Assembly (NCBI RefSeq): GCF_051014685.1
Contig: NW_027478852.1
Span: 1-64,000 of the forward strand
DNA length: 64,000 bases
Source of the DNA: Ptiloglossa arizonensis
Lineage: Eukaryota > Arthropoda > Insecta > Hymenoptera > Colletidae
Direction: 5' to 3'
The translations under genes and the position numbers were made by a program. The notes under the pieces are model-generated. The model did no database searches, was not told where the DNA came from, and saw only the letters and a list, made by a program, of their open reading frames with translations. This document shows, piece by piece, positions 23,442 through 37,608 of the stretch (its first letter is position 1; each line of letters starts with the position of its first letter).

Positions 23442-25014
23442 TTGAGTTTCTCAAGCGTTTCTTACATCCAAACTGCCATATCTCGCGAACGGATTGACCA
23501 ATCCGCAAAATTTCTGTTGCATCTGAAAGTAGAAACTCGCCCGATTACAACGCTATGCGTACTTTTCCCCCAGGCCTTTCTATTTATTCGTTTCGAGCAT
23601 CAGAACTGCGAAAATTTTGAGTTTCTCAAGCGTTTCTTACCTCCAAACTGCCACATCTCGCGAACGGATTGACCAATCCGCAAAATTTCTGTTGCATTTG
23701 AAAGTAGAAACTCGCCCGATTACAACGGTATGCGCACTTTTCCACTGGGCCGTTCTAGTTATTCGTTTCGAGCATAAAACTGCGAAAATTTTGAGTTTCT
23801 CAAGCGTTTCTTACATCCAAACGGCCATATCTCGCGAACGGATTGACCAATCCGCATGATTTCTGTTGCATCTGAAAGTAGAAACTCGCCCGATTACAAC
23901 GGTATGCGTACTTCTCCCCTAGGCCGTTCTCGTCATTCGTTTCGAGCATCAGAACTGCGAAAATTTTGAGTTTCTCAAGCGTTTCTTACATCCAAGCGGC
24001 CATATCTCGCGAACGGTTTGACCAATCCGCATGATTTCTGTTGCATCTGAAAGTAGAAACTCGCCCGATTACAACGGTATGCGTACTTCTCCCCTAGGCC
24101 GTTCTAGTCATTCGTTTCGAGCATCAGAACTGCGAAAATTTTGAGTTTCTCAAGCGTTTCTTACCTCCAAACTGCCACATCTCGCGAACGGATTGACCAA
24201 TCCGCAAAATTTCTGTTGCATTTGAAAGTAGAAACTCGCCCGATTACAACGGTATGCGCACTTTTCCACTGGGCCGTTCTAGTTATTCGTTTCGAGCATA
24301 AAACTGCGAAAATTTTGAGTTTCTCAAGCGTTTCTTACATCCAAACGGCCATATCTCGCGAACGGATTGACCAATCCGCATGATTTCTGTTGCATCTGAA
24401 AGTAGAAACTCGCCCGATTACAACGGTATGCGTACTTCTCCCCTAGGCCGTTCTAGTCATTCGTTTCGAGCATCAGAACTGCGAAAATTTTGAGTTTCTC
24501 AAGCGTTTCTTACATCGAAACGGCCATATCTCGCGAACGGTTTGACCAATCCGCATGATTTCTGTTGCATCTGAAAGTAGAAACTCGCCCGATTACAACG
24601 GTATGCGTACTTCTCCCCTAGGCCGTTCTAGTCATTCGTTTCGAGCATCAGAACTGCGAAAATTTTGAGTTTCTCAAGCGTTTCTTACCTCCAAACTGCC
24701 ATATCTCGCGAACGGATTGACCAATCCGCAAAATTTCTGTTGCTTCTGAAAGTAGAAACTCGCCCGATTACAACGGTATGCGCACTTTTCCCCTAGGCCG
24801 TTCTAGTTATTCGTTTCGAGCATCAGAACTGCGAAAATTTTGAGTTTCTCAAGCGTTTCTTACCTCCAAACTGCCATATCTCACGAACGGATTGACCAAT
24901 CCGCAAAATTTCTCTTGCTTCTGAAAGTAGAAACTCGCCCGATTACAACGGTATGCGCACTTTTCCCCTAGGCCGTTCTAGTTATTCGTTTCGAGCATCA
25001 GAACTGCGAAAATT

Positions 25015-27463
25015 TTGAGTTTCTCAAGCGTTTCTTACCTCCAAACTGTCATATCTCGCGAACGGATTGACCAATCCGCAAAATTTCTGTTGCATTTGAA
25101 AGTAGAGACTCGCCCGATTACAACGGTATGCGCACTTTTCCCCTGGGCCATTCTAGTTATTCGTTTCGAGCATCGGAACTGCGAAAATTTTGAGTTTCTA
25201 AAGCGTTTCTTATTTCCAAACTTCCATATCTCGCGAACGGATTGATCAATCCGCAAAATTTCTGTTGCATCTGAAAGTAGAAACTCGCCCGATTACAACG
25301 GTAGGTGTAGTTTTCCCCTAGGCCGTTCTAGTTATTCGTTTCGAGCATCAGAACTGCGAAAATTTTGAGTTCCTCAAGCGTTTCTTACTTCCAAACTGCC
25401 ATATCACGCGAACGGATTGACCAATCCGCAAAATTTCTGTTGCATCTGAAAGTAGAAACTCGCCCGATTACAACGGTATGCGTACTTTTCCCCCAGGCCT
25501 TTCTATTTATTCGTTTCGAGCATCAGAACTGCGAAAATTTTGAGTTTCTCAAGCGTTTCTTACATCCAAACGGCCATATCTCGCGAACGGATTGACCAAT
25601 CCGCATGATTTCTGTTGCATCTGAAAGTAGAAACTCGCCCGTTTACATCGGTATGCGTACTTTTCCCCTAGGCCGTTCTAGTTATTCGTTTCGAGCATCA
25701 GAACTGCGAAAATTTTGAGTTTCTCAAGCGTTTCTTACCTCCAAACTGCCACATCTCGCTAACGGATTGACCAATCCGCAAAATTTCTGTTGCATCTGAA
25801 AGTGGAAACTCGCCTGATTACAACGGTAAGTGTAGTTTTCCCCTAGGCCGTTCCAGTTATTCGTTTCGAGCATCAGAACTGCGAAAATTTTGAGTTTCTC
25901 ATGCGTTTCTTACCTCCAAACTGCCATTTCTCGCGAACGGATTGACCAATCCGCAAAATTTCTGTTGCATCTGAAAGTAGAAACTCGCCTGATTACAACG
26001 GTGGGTGTAGTTTTCCCCTAGGCCGTTCTAGTTATTTGTTTCGAGCATCAGAACTGCGAAAATTTTAAGTTTCTCAAGCGTTTCTTACCTCCAAACTGCC
26101 ATATCTCGCGAACGGATTGACCAATCCGCAAAATTTCTGTTGCATTTGAAAGTAGAAACTCGCCCGATTACAACGGTATGCGCACTTTTCCCCTGGGCCG
26201 TTCTAGTTATTCGTTTCGAGCATCGGAACTGCGAAAATTTTGAGGTTCTAAAGCGTTTCTTATCTCCAAACTTCCATATCTCGCGAACGGATTGATCAAT
26301 CCGCAAAATTTCTGTTGCATCTGAAAGTAGAAACTCGCCCGATTACAACGGTAGGTGTAGTTTTCCCCTAGGCCGTTCTAGTTATTCGTTTCGAGCATCA
26401 GAACTGCGAAAATTTTGAGTTCCTCAAGCGTTTCTTACCTCCAAACTGCCATATCTCGCGAACGGATTGACCAATCCGCAAAATTTCTGTTGCTTCTGAA
26501 AGTAGAAACTCGCCCGATTACAACGGTATGCGCACTTTTCCCCTAGGCCGTTCTAGTTATTCGTTTCGAGCATCAGAACTGCGTAAATTTTGAGTTTCTC
26601 AAGCGTTTCTTACCTCCAAACTGCCATATCTCGCGAACGGATTGACCAATCCGCAAAATTTCTCTTGCTTCTGAAAGTAGAAACCCGCCCGATTACAACG
26701 GTATGCGCACTTTTCCCCTAGGCCGTTCTAGTTATTCGTTTCGAGCATCAGAACTGCGAAAATTTTGAGTTTCTCAAGCGTTTCTTACCTCCAAACTGCC
26801 ATATCTCGCGAACGGATTGACCAATCCGCAAAATTTCTGTTGCATTTGAAAGTAGAAACTCGCCCGATTACAACGGTATGCGCACTTTTCCCCTGGGCCA
26901 TTCTAGTTATTCGTTTCGAGCATCGGAACTGCGAAAATTTTGAGTTTCTAAAGCGTTTCTTATCTCCAAACTTCCATATCTCGCGAACGGATTGATCAAT
27001 CCGCAAAATTTCTGTTGCATCTGAAAGTAGAAACTCGCCCGATTACAACGGTAGGTGTAGTTTTCCCCCAGGCCTTTCTATTTATTCGTTTCGAGCATCA
27101 GAACTGCGAAAATTTTGAGTTTCTCAAGCGTTTCTTACCTCCAAACTGCCACATCTCGCGAACGGATTGACCAATCCGCAAAATTTCTGTTGCATTTGAA
27201 AGTAGAAACTCGCCCGATTACAACGGTATGCGCACTTTTCCACTGGGCCGTTCTAGTTATTCGTTTCGAGCATAAAACTGCGAAAATTTTGAGTTTCTCA
27301 AGCGTTTCTTACATCCAAACGGCCATATCTCGCGAACGGATTGACCAATCCGCATGATTTCTGTTGCATCTGAAAGTAGAAACTCGCCCGATTACAACGG
27401 TATGCGTACTTCTCCCCTAGGCCGTTCTCGTCATTCGTTTCGAGCATCAGAACTGCGAAAATT
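25015..27463 (+). repeat. 17-monomer module, copy 1 (first 14 monomers only)
   Basis: Runs from F (25015) to A1 (27289). It carries the module's rare markers: tcgctaacgg in J, gaggttcta in the second G, and ctgcgtaaattt before E. Private changes are gtagagact in F, tatttcc in G, an extra cgcctgatt in J, and tttaagtttct at the start of the F' unit. At 27464 an A3/E hybrid replaces A3, D, E, which removes two monomers and links straight to J and K. Confidence 0.88.
26940..27114 (+). repeat. Hybrid monomer G/B
   Basis: The 5' part and the ggtaggtgtag element are type G; the tail cccccaggcct plus ctatttattcg is type B or H. The same joint occurs at 30613-30787, 36210-36384 and 48625-48799, always within the same module, so the exchange happened once and was then copied. 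The copy at 48625 has a further private change, ttttgcgtttcta. Confidence 0.88.
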
Positions 27464-27638
27464 TTGAGTTTCTCAAGCGTTTCTTACATCCAAACGGCCA
27501 TATCTCGCGAACGGTTTGACCAATCCGCATGATTTCTCTTGCTTCTGAAAGTAGAAACTCGCCCGATTACAACGGTATGCGCACTTTTCCCCTAGGCCGT
27601 TCTAGTTATTCGTTTCGAGCATCAGAACTGCGAAAATT
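27464..27638 (+). repeat. Hybrid monomer A3/E
   Basis: The 5' half is A3 (acatcc, cggtttgacc, catgatt), then ctcttgcttctg and gcgcac of type E. In the sister modules the order is A3, D, E. This unit is therefore the visible scar of a two-monomer deletion by exchange between A3 and E. Confidence 0.88.
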
Positions 27639-28687
27639 TTGAGTTTCTCAAGCGTTTCTTACCTCCAAACTGCCACATCTCGCGAACGGATTGACCAATC
27701 CGCAAAATTTCTGTTGCATCTGAAAGTGGAAACTCGCCCGATTACAACGGTAAGTGTAGTTTTCCCCTAGGCCGTTCCAGTTATTCGTTTCGAGCATCAG
27801 AACTGCGAAAATTTTGAGTTTCTCATGCGTTTCTTACCTCCAAACTGCCATTTCTCGCGAACGGATTGACCAATCCGCAAAATTTCTGTTGCATCTGAAA
27901 GTAGAAACTCGCCTGATTACAACGGTGGGTGTAGTTTTCCCCTAGGCCGTTCTAGTTATTTGTTTCGAGCATCAGAACTGCGAAAATTTTGAGTTTCTCA
28001 AGCGTTTCTTACCTCCAAACTGCCATATCTCGCGAACGGATTGACCAATCCGCAAAATTTCTGTTGCATCTGAAAGTAGAAACTCGCCCGATTACAACGC
28101 TATGCGTACTTTTCCCCCAGGCCTTTCTATTTATTCGTTTCGAGCATCAGAACTGCGAAAATTTTGAGTTTCTCAAGCGTTTCTTACCTCCAAACTGCCT
28201 CATCTCGCGAACGGATTGACCAATCCGCAAAATTTCTGTTGCATTTGAAAGTAGAAACTCGCCCGATTACAACGGTATGCGCACTTTTCCACTGGGCCGT
28301 TCTAGTTATTCGTTTCGAGCATAAAACTGCGAAAATTTTGAGTTTCTCAAGCGTTTCTTACATCCAAACGGCCATATCTCGCGAACGGATTGACCAATCC
28401 GCATGATTTCTGTTGCATCTGAAAGTAGAAACTCGCCCGATTACAACGGTATGCGTACTTCTCCCCTAGGCCGTTCTCGTCATTCGTTTCGAGCATCAGA
28501 ACTGCGAAAATTTTGAGTTTCTCAAGCGTTTCTTACATCCAAACGGCCATATCTCGCGAACGGTTTGACCAATCCGCATGATTTCTGTTGCATCTGAAAG
28601 TAGAAACTCGCCCGATTACAACGGTATGCGCACTTTTCCCCTAGGCCGTTCTAGTTATTCGTTTCGAGCATCAGAACTGCGAAAATT

Positions 28688-31661
28688 TTGAGTTTCTCAA
28701 GCGTTTCTTACCTCCAAACTGTCATATCTCGCGAACGGATTGACCAATCCGCAAAATTTCTGTTGCATTTGAAAGTAGAAACTCGCCCGATTACAACGGT
28801 ATGCGCACTTTTCCCCTGGGCCATTCTAGTTATTCGTTTCGAGCATCGGAACTGCGAAAATTTTGAGTTTCTAAAGCGTTTCTTATCTCCAAACTTCCAT
28901 ATCTCGCGAACGGATTGATCAATCCGCAAAATTTCTGTTGCATCTGAAAGTAGAAACTCGCCCGATTACAACGGTAGGTGTAGTTTTCCCCTAGGCCGTT
29001 CTAGTTATTCGTTTCGAGCATCAGAACTGCGAAAATTTTGAGTTCCTCAAGCGTTTCTTACTTCCAAACTGCCATATCACGCGAACGGATTGACCAATCC
29101 GCAAAATTTCTGTTGCATCTGAAAGTAGAAACTCGCCCGATTACAACGGTATGCGTACTTTTCCCCCAGGCCTTTCTATTTATTCGTTTCGAGCATCAGA
29201 ACTGCGAAAATTTTGAGTTTCTCAAGCGTTTCTTACATCCAAACGGCCATATCTCGCGAACGGATTGACCAATCCGCATGATTTCTGTTGCATCTGAAAG
29301 TAGAAACTCGCCCGTTTACATCGGTATGCGTACTTTTCCCCTAGGCCGTTCTAGTTATTCGTTTCGAGCATCAGAACTGCGAAAATTTTGAGTTTCTCAA
29401 GCGTTTCTTACCTCCAAACTGCCACATCTCGCTAACGGATTGACCAATCCGCAAAATTTCTGTTGCATCTGAAAGTGGAAACTCGCCCGATTACAACGGT
29501 AAGTGTAGTTTTCCCCTAGGCCGTTCCAGTTATTCGTTTCGAGCATCAGAACTGCGAAAATTTTGAGTTTCTCATGCGTTTCTTACCTCCAAACTGCCAT
29601 TTCTCGCGAACGGATTGACCAATCCGCAAAATTTCTGTTGCATCTGAAAGTAGAAACTCGCCTGATTACAACGGTGGGTGTAGTTTTCCCCTAGGCCGTT
29701 CTAGTTATTTGTTTCGAGCATCAGAACTGCGAAAATTTTGAGTTTCTCAAGCGTTTCTTACCTCCAAACTGCCATATCTCGCGAACGGATTGACCAATCC
29801 GCAAAATTTCTGTTGCATTTGAAAGTAGAAACTCGCCCGATTACAACGGTATGCGCACTTTTCCCCTGGGCCGTTCTAGTTATTCGTTTCGAGCATCGGA
29901 ACTGCGAAAATTTTGAGGTTCTAAAGCGTTTCTTATCTCCAAACTTCCATATCTCGCGAACCGATTGATCAATCCGCAAAATTTCTGTTGCATCTGAAAG
30001 TAGAAACTCGCCCGATTACAACGGTAGGTGTAGTTTTCCCCTAGGCCGTTCTAGTTATTCGTTTCGAGCATCAGAACTGCGAAAATTTTGAGTTCCTCAA
30101 GCGTTTCTTACCTCCAAACTGCCATATCTCGCGAACGGATTGACCAATCCGCAAAATTTCTGTTGCTTCTGAAAGTAGAAACTCGCCCGATTACAACGGT
30201 ATGCGCACTTTTCCCCTAGGCCGTTCTAGTTATTCGTTTCGAGCATCAGAACTGCGTAAATTTTGAGTTTCTCAAGCGTTTCTTACCTCCAAACTGCCAT
30301 ATCTCGCGAACGGATTGACCAATCCGCAAAATTTCTCTTGCTTCTGAAAGTAGAAACTCGCCCGATTACAACGGTATGCGCACTTTTCCCCTAGGCCGTT
30401 CTAGTTATTCGTTTCGAGCATCAGAACTGCGAAAATTTTGAGTTTCTCAAGCGTTTCTTACCTCCAAACTGCCATATCTCGCGAACGGATTGACCAATCC
30501 GCAAAATTTCTGTTGCATTTGAAAGTAGAAACTCGCCCGATTACAACGGTATGCGCACTTTTCCCCTGGGCCATTCTAGTTATTCGTTTCGAGCATCGGA
30601 ACTGCGAAAATTTTGAGTTTCTAAAGCGTTTCTTATCTCCAAACTTCCATATCTCGCGAACGGATTGATCAATCCGCAAAATTTCTGTTGCATCTGAAAG
30701 TAGAAACTCGCCCGATTACAACGGTAGGTGTAGTTTTCCCCCAGGCCTTTCTATTTATTCGTTTCGAGCATCAGAACTGCGAAAATTTTGAGTTTCTCAA
30801 GCGTTTCTTACCTCCAAACTGCCACATCTCGCGAACGGATTGACCAATCCGCAAAATTTCTGTTGCATTTGAAAGTAGAAACTCGCCCGATTACAACGGT
30901 ATGCGCACTTTTCCACTGGGCCGTTCTAGTTATTCGTTTCGAGCATAAAACTGCGAAAATTTTGAGTTTCTCAAGCGTTTCTTACATCCAAACGGCCATA
31001 TCTCGCGAACGGATTGACCAATCCGCATGATTTCTGTTGCATCTGAAAGTAGAAACTCGCCCGATTACAACGGTATGCGTACTTCTCCCCTAGGCCGTTC
31101 TCGTCATTCGTTTCGAGCATCAGAACTGCGAAAATTTTGAGTTTCTCAAGCGTTTCTTACATCCAAACGGCCATATCTCGCGAACGGTTTGACCAATCCG
31201 CATGATTTCTGTTGCATCTGAAAGTAGAAACTCGCCCGATTACAACGGTATGCGTACTTCTCCCCTAGGCCGTTCTAGTCATTCGTTTCGAGCATCAGAA
31301 CTGCGAAAATTTTGAGTTTCTCAAGCGTTTCTTACCTCCAAACTGCCATATCTCGCGAACGGATTGACCAATCCGCAAAATTTCTGTTGCTTCTGAAAGT
31401 AGAAACTCGCCCGATTACAACGGTATGCGCACTTTTCCCCTAGGCCGTTCTAGTTATTCGTTTCGAGCATCAGAACTGCGAAAATTTTGAGTTTCTCAAG
31501 CGTTTCTTACCTCCAAACTGCCATATCTCGCGAACGGATTGACCAATCCGCAAAATTTCTCTTGCTTCTGAAAGTAGAAACTCGCCCGATTACAACGGTA
31601 TGCGCACTTTTCCCCTAGGCCGTTCTAGTTATTCGTTTCGAGCATCAGAACTGCGAAAATT
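28688..31661 (+). repeat. 17-monomer module, copy 2
   Basis: Full order F, G, H, I, J, K, F', G, then D2, E, F, G/B, C, A1, A3, D, E, in 2,974 bp. The F unit has gtcatatc. Shared rare markers are tcgctaacgg (near 29431), gaggttcta (near 29917) and gcgtaaattt (near 30255). One private change is gaaccgattg near 29959. Its counterparts lie at 34285 (offset 5,597) and 46700 (offset 18,012). Confidence 0.9.
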
Positions 31662-31836
31662 TTGAGTTTCTCAAGCGTTTCTTACCTCCAAACTGCCACA
31701 TCTCGCGAACGGATTGACCAATCCGCATGATTTCTGTTGCATCTGAAAGTAGAAACTCGCCCGATTACAACGGTATGCGTACTTCTCCCCTAGGCCGTTC
31801 TCGTCATTCGTTTCGAGCATCAGAACTGCGAAAATT
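31662..31836 (+). repeat. Hybrid monomer J/A1
   Basis: The unit starts with acctcc and cacatc as in type J, then switches to catgatt, gtacttctc and ttctcgtcatt of type A1. The next unit (31837) is an A3/D hybrid with a private atgtgcac, followed by E, J and K. Together they form a local four- to five-monomer insertion that is absent from the other copies of this region. Confidence 0.85.
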
Positions 31837-34284
31837 TTGAGTTTCTCAAGCGTTTCTTACATCCAAACGGCCATATCTCGCGAACGGTTTGACCAATCCG
31901 CATGATTTCTGTTGCATCTGAAAGTAGAAACTCGCCCGATTACAACGGTATGTGCACTTTTCCCCTAGGCCGTTCTAGTTATTCGTTTCGAGCATCAGAA
32001 CTGCGAAAATTTTGAGTTTCTCAAGCGTTTCTTACCTCCAAACTGCCATATCTCGCGAACGGATTGACCAATCCGCAAAATTTCTCTTGCTTCTGAAAGT
32101 AGAAACTCGCCCGATTACAACGGTATGCGCACTTTTCCCCTAGGCCGTTCTAGTTATTCGTTTCGAGCATCAGAACTGCGAAAATTTTGAGTTTCTCAAG
32201 CGTTTCTTACCTCCAAACTGCCACATCTCGCGAACGGATTGACCAATCCGCAAAATTTCTGTTGCATCTGAAAGTGGAAACTCGCCCGATTACAACGGTA
32301 AGTGTAGTTTTCCCCTAGGCCGTTCCAGTTATTCGTTTCGAGCATCAGAACTGCGAAAATTTTGAGTTTCTCATGCGTTTCTTACCTCCAAACTGCCATT
32401 TCTCGCGAACGGATTGACCAATCCGCAAAATTTCTGTTGCATCTGAAAGTAGAAACTCGCCTGATTACAACGGTGGGTGTAGTTTTCCCCTAGGCCGTTC
32501 TAGTTATTTGTTTCGAGCATCAGAACTGCGAAAATTTTGAGTTTCTCAAGCGTTTCTTACCTCCAAACTGCCATATCTCGCGAACGGATTGACCAATCCG
32601 CAAAATTTCTGTTGCATCTGAAAGTAGAAACTCGCCCGATTACAACGCTATGCGTACTTTTCCCCCAGGCCTTTCTATTTATTCGTTTCGAGCATCAGAA
32701 CTGCGAAAATTTTGAGTTTCTCAAGCGTTTCTTACCTCCAAACTGCCTCATCTCGCGAACGGATTGACCAATCCGCAAAATTTCTGTTGCATTTGAAAGT
32801 AGAAACTCGCCCGATTACAACGGTATGCGCACTTTTCCACTGGGCCGTTCTAGTTATTCGTTTCGAGCATAAAACTGCGAAAATTTTGAGTTTCTCAAGC
32901 GTTTCTTACATCCAAACGGCCATATCTCGCGAACGGATTGACCAATCCGCATGATTTCTGTTGCATCTGAAAGTAGAAACTCGCCCGATTACAACGGTAT
33001 GCGTACTTCTCCCCTAGGCCGTTCTCGTCATTCGTTTCGAGCATCAGAACTGCGAAAATTTTGAGTTTCTCAAGCGTTTCTTACATCCAAACGGCCATAT
33101 CTCGCGAACGGTTTGACCAATCCGCATGATTTCTGTTGCATCTGAAAGTAGAAACTCGCCCGATTACAACGGTATGCGCACTTTTCCCCTAGGCCGTTCT
33201 AGTTATTCGTTTCGAGCATCAGAACTGCGAAAATTTTGAGTTTCTCAAGCGTTTCTTACCTCCAAACTGTCATATCTCGCGAACGGATTGACCAATCCGC
33301 AAAATTTCTGTTGCATTTGAAAGTAGAAACTCGCCCGATTACAACGGTATGCGCACTTTTCCCCTGGGCCATTCTAGTTATTCGTTTCGAGCATCGGAAC
33401 TGCGAAAATTTTGAGTTTCTAAAGCGTTTCTTATCTCCAAACTTCCATATCTCGCGAACGGATTGATCAATCCGCAAAATTTCTGTTGCATCTGAAAGTA
33501 GAAACTCGCCCGATTACAACGGTAGGTGTAGTTTTCCCCTAGGCCGTTCTAGTTATTCGTTTCGAGCATCAGAACTGCGAAAATTTTGAGTTCCTCAAGC
33601 GTTTCTTACTTCCAAACTGCCATATCACGCGAACGGATTGACCAATCCGCAAAATTTCTGTTGCATCTGAAAGTAGAAACTCGCCCGATTACAACGGTAT
33701 GCGTACTTTTCCCCCAGGCCTTTCTATTTATTCGTTTCGAGCATCAGAACTGCGAAAATTTTGAGTTTCTCAAGCGTTTCTTACCTCCAAACTGCCTCAT
33801 CTCGCGAACGGATTGACCAATCCGCAAAATTTCTGTTGCATTTGAAAGTAGAAACTCGCCCGATTACAACGGTATGCGCACTTTTCCACTGGGCCGTTCT
33901 AGTTATTCGTTTCGAGCATAAAACTGCGAAAATTTTGAGTTTCTCAAGCGTTTCTTACATCCAAACGGCCATATCTCGCGAACGGATTGACCAATCCGCA
34001 TGATTTCTGTTGCATCTGAAAGTAGAAACTCGCCCGATTACAACGGTATGCGTACTTCTCCCCTAGGCCGTTCTCGTCATTCGTTTCGAGCATCAGAACT
34101 GCGAAAATTTTGAGTTTCTCAAGCGTTTCTTACATCCAAACGGCCATATCTCGCGAACGGTTTGACCAATCCGCATGATTTCTGTTGCATCTGAAAGTAG
34201 AAACTCGCCCGATTACAACGGTATGCGCACTTTTCCCCTAGGCCGTTCTAGTTATTCGTTTCGAGCATCAGAACTGCGAAAATT

Positions 34285-37258
34285 TTGAGTTTCTCAAGCG
34301 TTTCTTACCTCCAAACTGTCATATCTCGCGAACGGATTGACCAATCCGCAAAATTTCTGTTGCATTTGAAAGTAGAAACTCGCCCGATTACAACGGTATG
34401 CGCACTTTTCCCCTGGGCCATTCTAGTTATTCGTTTCGAGCATCGGAACTGCGAAAATTTTGAGTTTCTAAAGCGTTTCTTATCTCCAAACTTCCATATC
34501 TCGCGAACGGATTGATCAATCCGCAAAATTTCTGTTGCATCTGAAAGTAGAAACTCGCCCGATTACAACGGTAGGTGTAGTTTTCCCCTAGGCCGTTCTA
34601 GTTATTCGTTTCGAGCATCAGAACTGCGAAAATTTTGAGTTCCTCAAGCGTTTCTTACTTCCAAACTGCCATATCACGCGAACGGATTGACCAATCCGCA
34701 AAATTTCTGTTGCATCTGAAAGTAGAAACTCGCCCGATTACAACGGTATGCGTACTTTTCCCCCAGGCCTTTCTATTTATTCGTTTCGAGCATCAGAACT
34801 GCGAAAATTTTGAGTTTCTCAAGCGTTTCTTACATCCAAACGGCCATATCTCGCGAACGGATTGACCAATCCGCATGATTTCTGTTGCATCTGAAAGTAG
34901 AAACTCGCCCGTTTACATCGGTATGCGTACTTTTCCCCTAGGCCGTTCTAGTTATTCGTTTCGAGCATCAGAACTGCGAAAATTTTGAGTTTCTCAAGCG
35001 TTTCTTACCTCCAAACTGCCACATCTCGCTAACGGATTGACCAATCCGCAAAATTTCTGTTGCATCTGAAAGTGGAAACTCGCCCGATTACAACGGTAAG
35101 TGTAGTTTTCCCCTAGGCCGTTCCAGTTATTCGTTTCGAGCATCAGAACTGCGAAAATTTTGAGTTTCTCATGCGTTTCTTACCTCCAAACTGCCATTTC
35201 TCGCGAACGGATTGACCAATCCGCAAAATTTCTGTTGCATCTGAAAGTAGAAACTCGCCTGATTACAACGGTGGGTGTAGTTTTCCCCTAGGCCGTTCTA
35301 GTTATTTGTTTCGAGCATCAGAACTGCGAAAATTTTGAGTTTCTCAAGCGTTTCTTACCTCCAAACTGCCATATCTCGCGAACGGATTGACCAATCCGCA
35401 AAATTTCTGTTGCATTTGAAAGTAGAAACTCGCCCGATTACAACGGTATGCGCACTTTTCCCCTGGGCCGTTCTAGTTATTCGTTTCGAGCATCGGAACT
35501 GCGAAAATTTTGAGGTTCTAAAGCGTTTCTTATCTCCAAACTTCCATATCTCGCGAACGGATTGATCAATCCGCAAAATTTCTGTTGCATCTGAAAGTAG
35601 AAACTCGCCCGATTACAACGGTAGGTGTAGTTTTCCCCTAGGCCGTTCTAGTTATTCGTTTCGAGCATCAGAACTGCGAAAATTTTGAGTTCCTCAAGCG
35701 TTTCTTACCTCCAAACTGCCATATCTCGCGAACGGATTGACCAATCCGCAAAATTTCTGTTGCTTCTGAAAGTAGAAACTCGCCCGATTACAACGGTATG
35801 CGCACTTTTCCCCTAGGCCGTTCTAGTTATTCGTTTCGAGCATCAGAACTGCGTAAATTTTGAGTTTCTCAAGCGTTTCTTACCTCCAAACTGCCATATC
35901 TCGCGAACGGATTGACCAATCCGCAAAATTTCTCTTGCTTCTGAAAGTAGAAACTCGCCCGATTACAACGGTATGCGCACTTTTCCCCTAGGCCGTTCTA
36001 GTTATTCGTTTCGAGCATCAGAACTGCGAAAATTTTGAGTTTCTCAAGCGTTTCTTACCTCCAAACTGCCATATCTCGCGAACGGATTGACCAATCCGCA
36101 AAATTTCTGTTGCATTTGAAAGTAGAAACTCGCCCGATTACAACGGTATGCGCACTTTTCCCCTGGGCCATTCTAGTTATTCGTTTCGAGCATCGGAACT
36201 GCGAAAATTTTGAGTTTCTAAAGCGTTTCTTATCTCCAAACTTCCATATCTCGCGAACGGATTGATCAATCCGCAAAATTTCTGTTGCATCTGAAAGTAG
36301 AAACTCGCCCGATTACAACGGTAGGTGTAGTTTTCCCCCAGGCCTTTCTATTTATTCGTTTCGAGCATCAGAACTGCGAAAATTTTGAGTTTCTCAAGCG
36401 TTTCTTACCTCCAAACTGCCACATCTCGCGAACGGATTGACCAATCCGCAAAATTTCTGTTGCATTTGAAAGTAGAAACTCGCCCGATTACAACGGTATG
36501 CGCACTTTTCCACTGGGCCGTTCTAGTTATTCGTTTCGAGCATAAAACTGCGAAAATTTTGAGTTTCTCAAGCGTTTCTTACATCCAAACGGCCATATCT
36601 CGCGAACGGATTGACCAATCCGCATGATTTCTGTTGCATCTGAAAGTAGAAACTCGCCCGATTACAACGGTATGCGTACTTCTCCCCTAGGCCGTTCTCG
36701 TCATTCGTTTCGAGCATCAGAACTGCGAAAATTTTGAGTTTCTCAAGCGTTTCTTACATCCAAACGGCCATATCTCGCGAACGGTTTGACCAATCCGCAT
36801 GATTTCTGTTGCATCTGAAAGTAGAAACTCGCCCGATTACAACGGTATGCGTACTTCTCCCCTAGGCCGTTCTAGTCATTCGTTTCGAGCATCAGAACTG
36901 CGAAAATTTTGAGTTTCTCAAGCGTTTCTTACCTCCAAACTGCCATATCTCGCGAACGGATTGACCAATCCGCAAAATTTCTGTTGCTTCTGAAAGTAGA
37001 AACTCGCCCGATTACAACGGTATGCGCACTTTTCCCCTAGGCCGTTCTAGTTATTCGTTTCGAGCATCAGAACTGCGAAAATTTTGAGTTTCTCAAGCGT
37101 TTCTTACCTCCAAACTGCCATATCTCGCGAACGGATTGACCAATCCGCAAAATTTCTCTTGCTTCTGAAAGTAGAAACTCGCCCGATTACAACGGTATGC
37201 GCACTTTTCCCCTAGGCCGTTCTAGTTATTCGTTTCGAGCATCAGAACTGCGAAAATT
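34285..37258 (+). repeat. 17-monomer module, copy 3
   Basis: Same 17-monomer order, length and rare markers as 28688-31661. It is followed by J and K (37259-37608), then the B-led heptamer domain. Just upstream, 33236-34284 repeats F, G, H, C, A1, A3/D, which is a 1,049-bp (six-monomer) partial duplication of the entry into the module. Confidence 0.9.
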
Positions 37259-37608
37259 TTGAGTTTCTCAAGCGTTTCTTACCTCCAAACTGCCACATCT
37301 CGCGAACGGATTGACCAATCCGCAAAATTTCTGTTGCATCTGAAAGTGGAAACTCGCCCGATTACAACGGTAAGTGTAGTTTTCCCCTAGGCCGTTCCAG
37401 TTATTCGTTTCGAGCATCAGAACTGCGAAAATTTTGAGTTTCTCATGCGTTTCTTACCTCCAAACTGCCATTTCTCGCGAACGGATTGACCAATCCGCAA
37501 AATTTCTGTTGCATCTGAAAGTAGAAACTCGCCTGATTACAACGGTGGGTGTAGTTTTCCCCTAGGCCGTTCTAGTTATTTGTTTCGAGCATCAGAACTG
37601 CGAAAATT

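Larger units (their letters stand above)
20471..24140 (+). repeat. Domain 4: Q, R, S module and flanking B, C, A units
   Basis: C2 (20471, gttagtcg) leads into Q, R, S, A, A2 at 20645-21518, then B, C, A, A2, D, E, F to 22742. At 22743 the order jumps back to Q, R, S, A (22743-23441) and on to B, C, A1, A3 (23442-24140). The jump after F, where G would normally follow, marks a recombination joint. The whole 20645-22742 stretch of twelve monomers is matched in order by 44777-46874 at an offset of 24,132 bp. Confidence 0.88.
24141..37608 (+). repeat. Domain 5: three tandem-dispersed copies of the F-to-E module
   Basis: The domain opens with C, A, A2, D, E (24141-25014). A module starting F, G, H, I, J, K, F', G, D2, E, F, then a G/B hybrid, C, A1 begins at 25015, 28688 and 34285. 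Between the copies lie J, K, B, C, A1 and A3/D units, including a shorter F, G, H stretch at 33236-33760. The stretch 24141-27463 is matched in order by 45826-49148 at an offset of 21,685 bp, so this domain and domain 7 share ancestry. Confidence 0.9.
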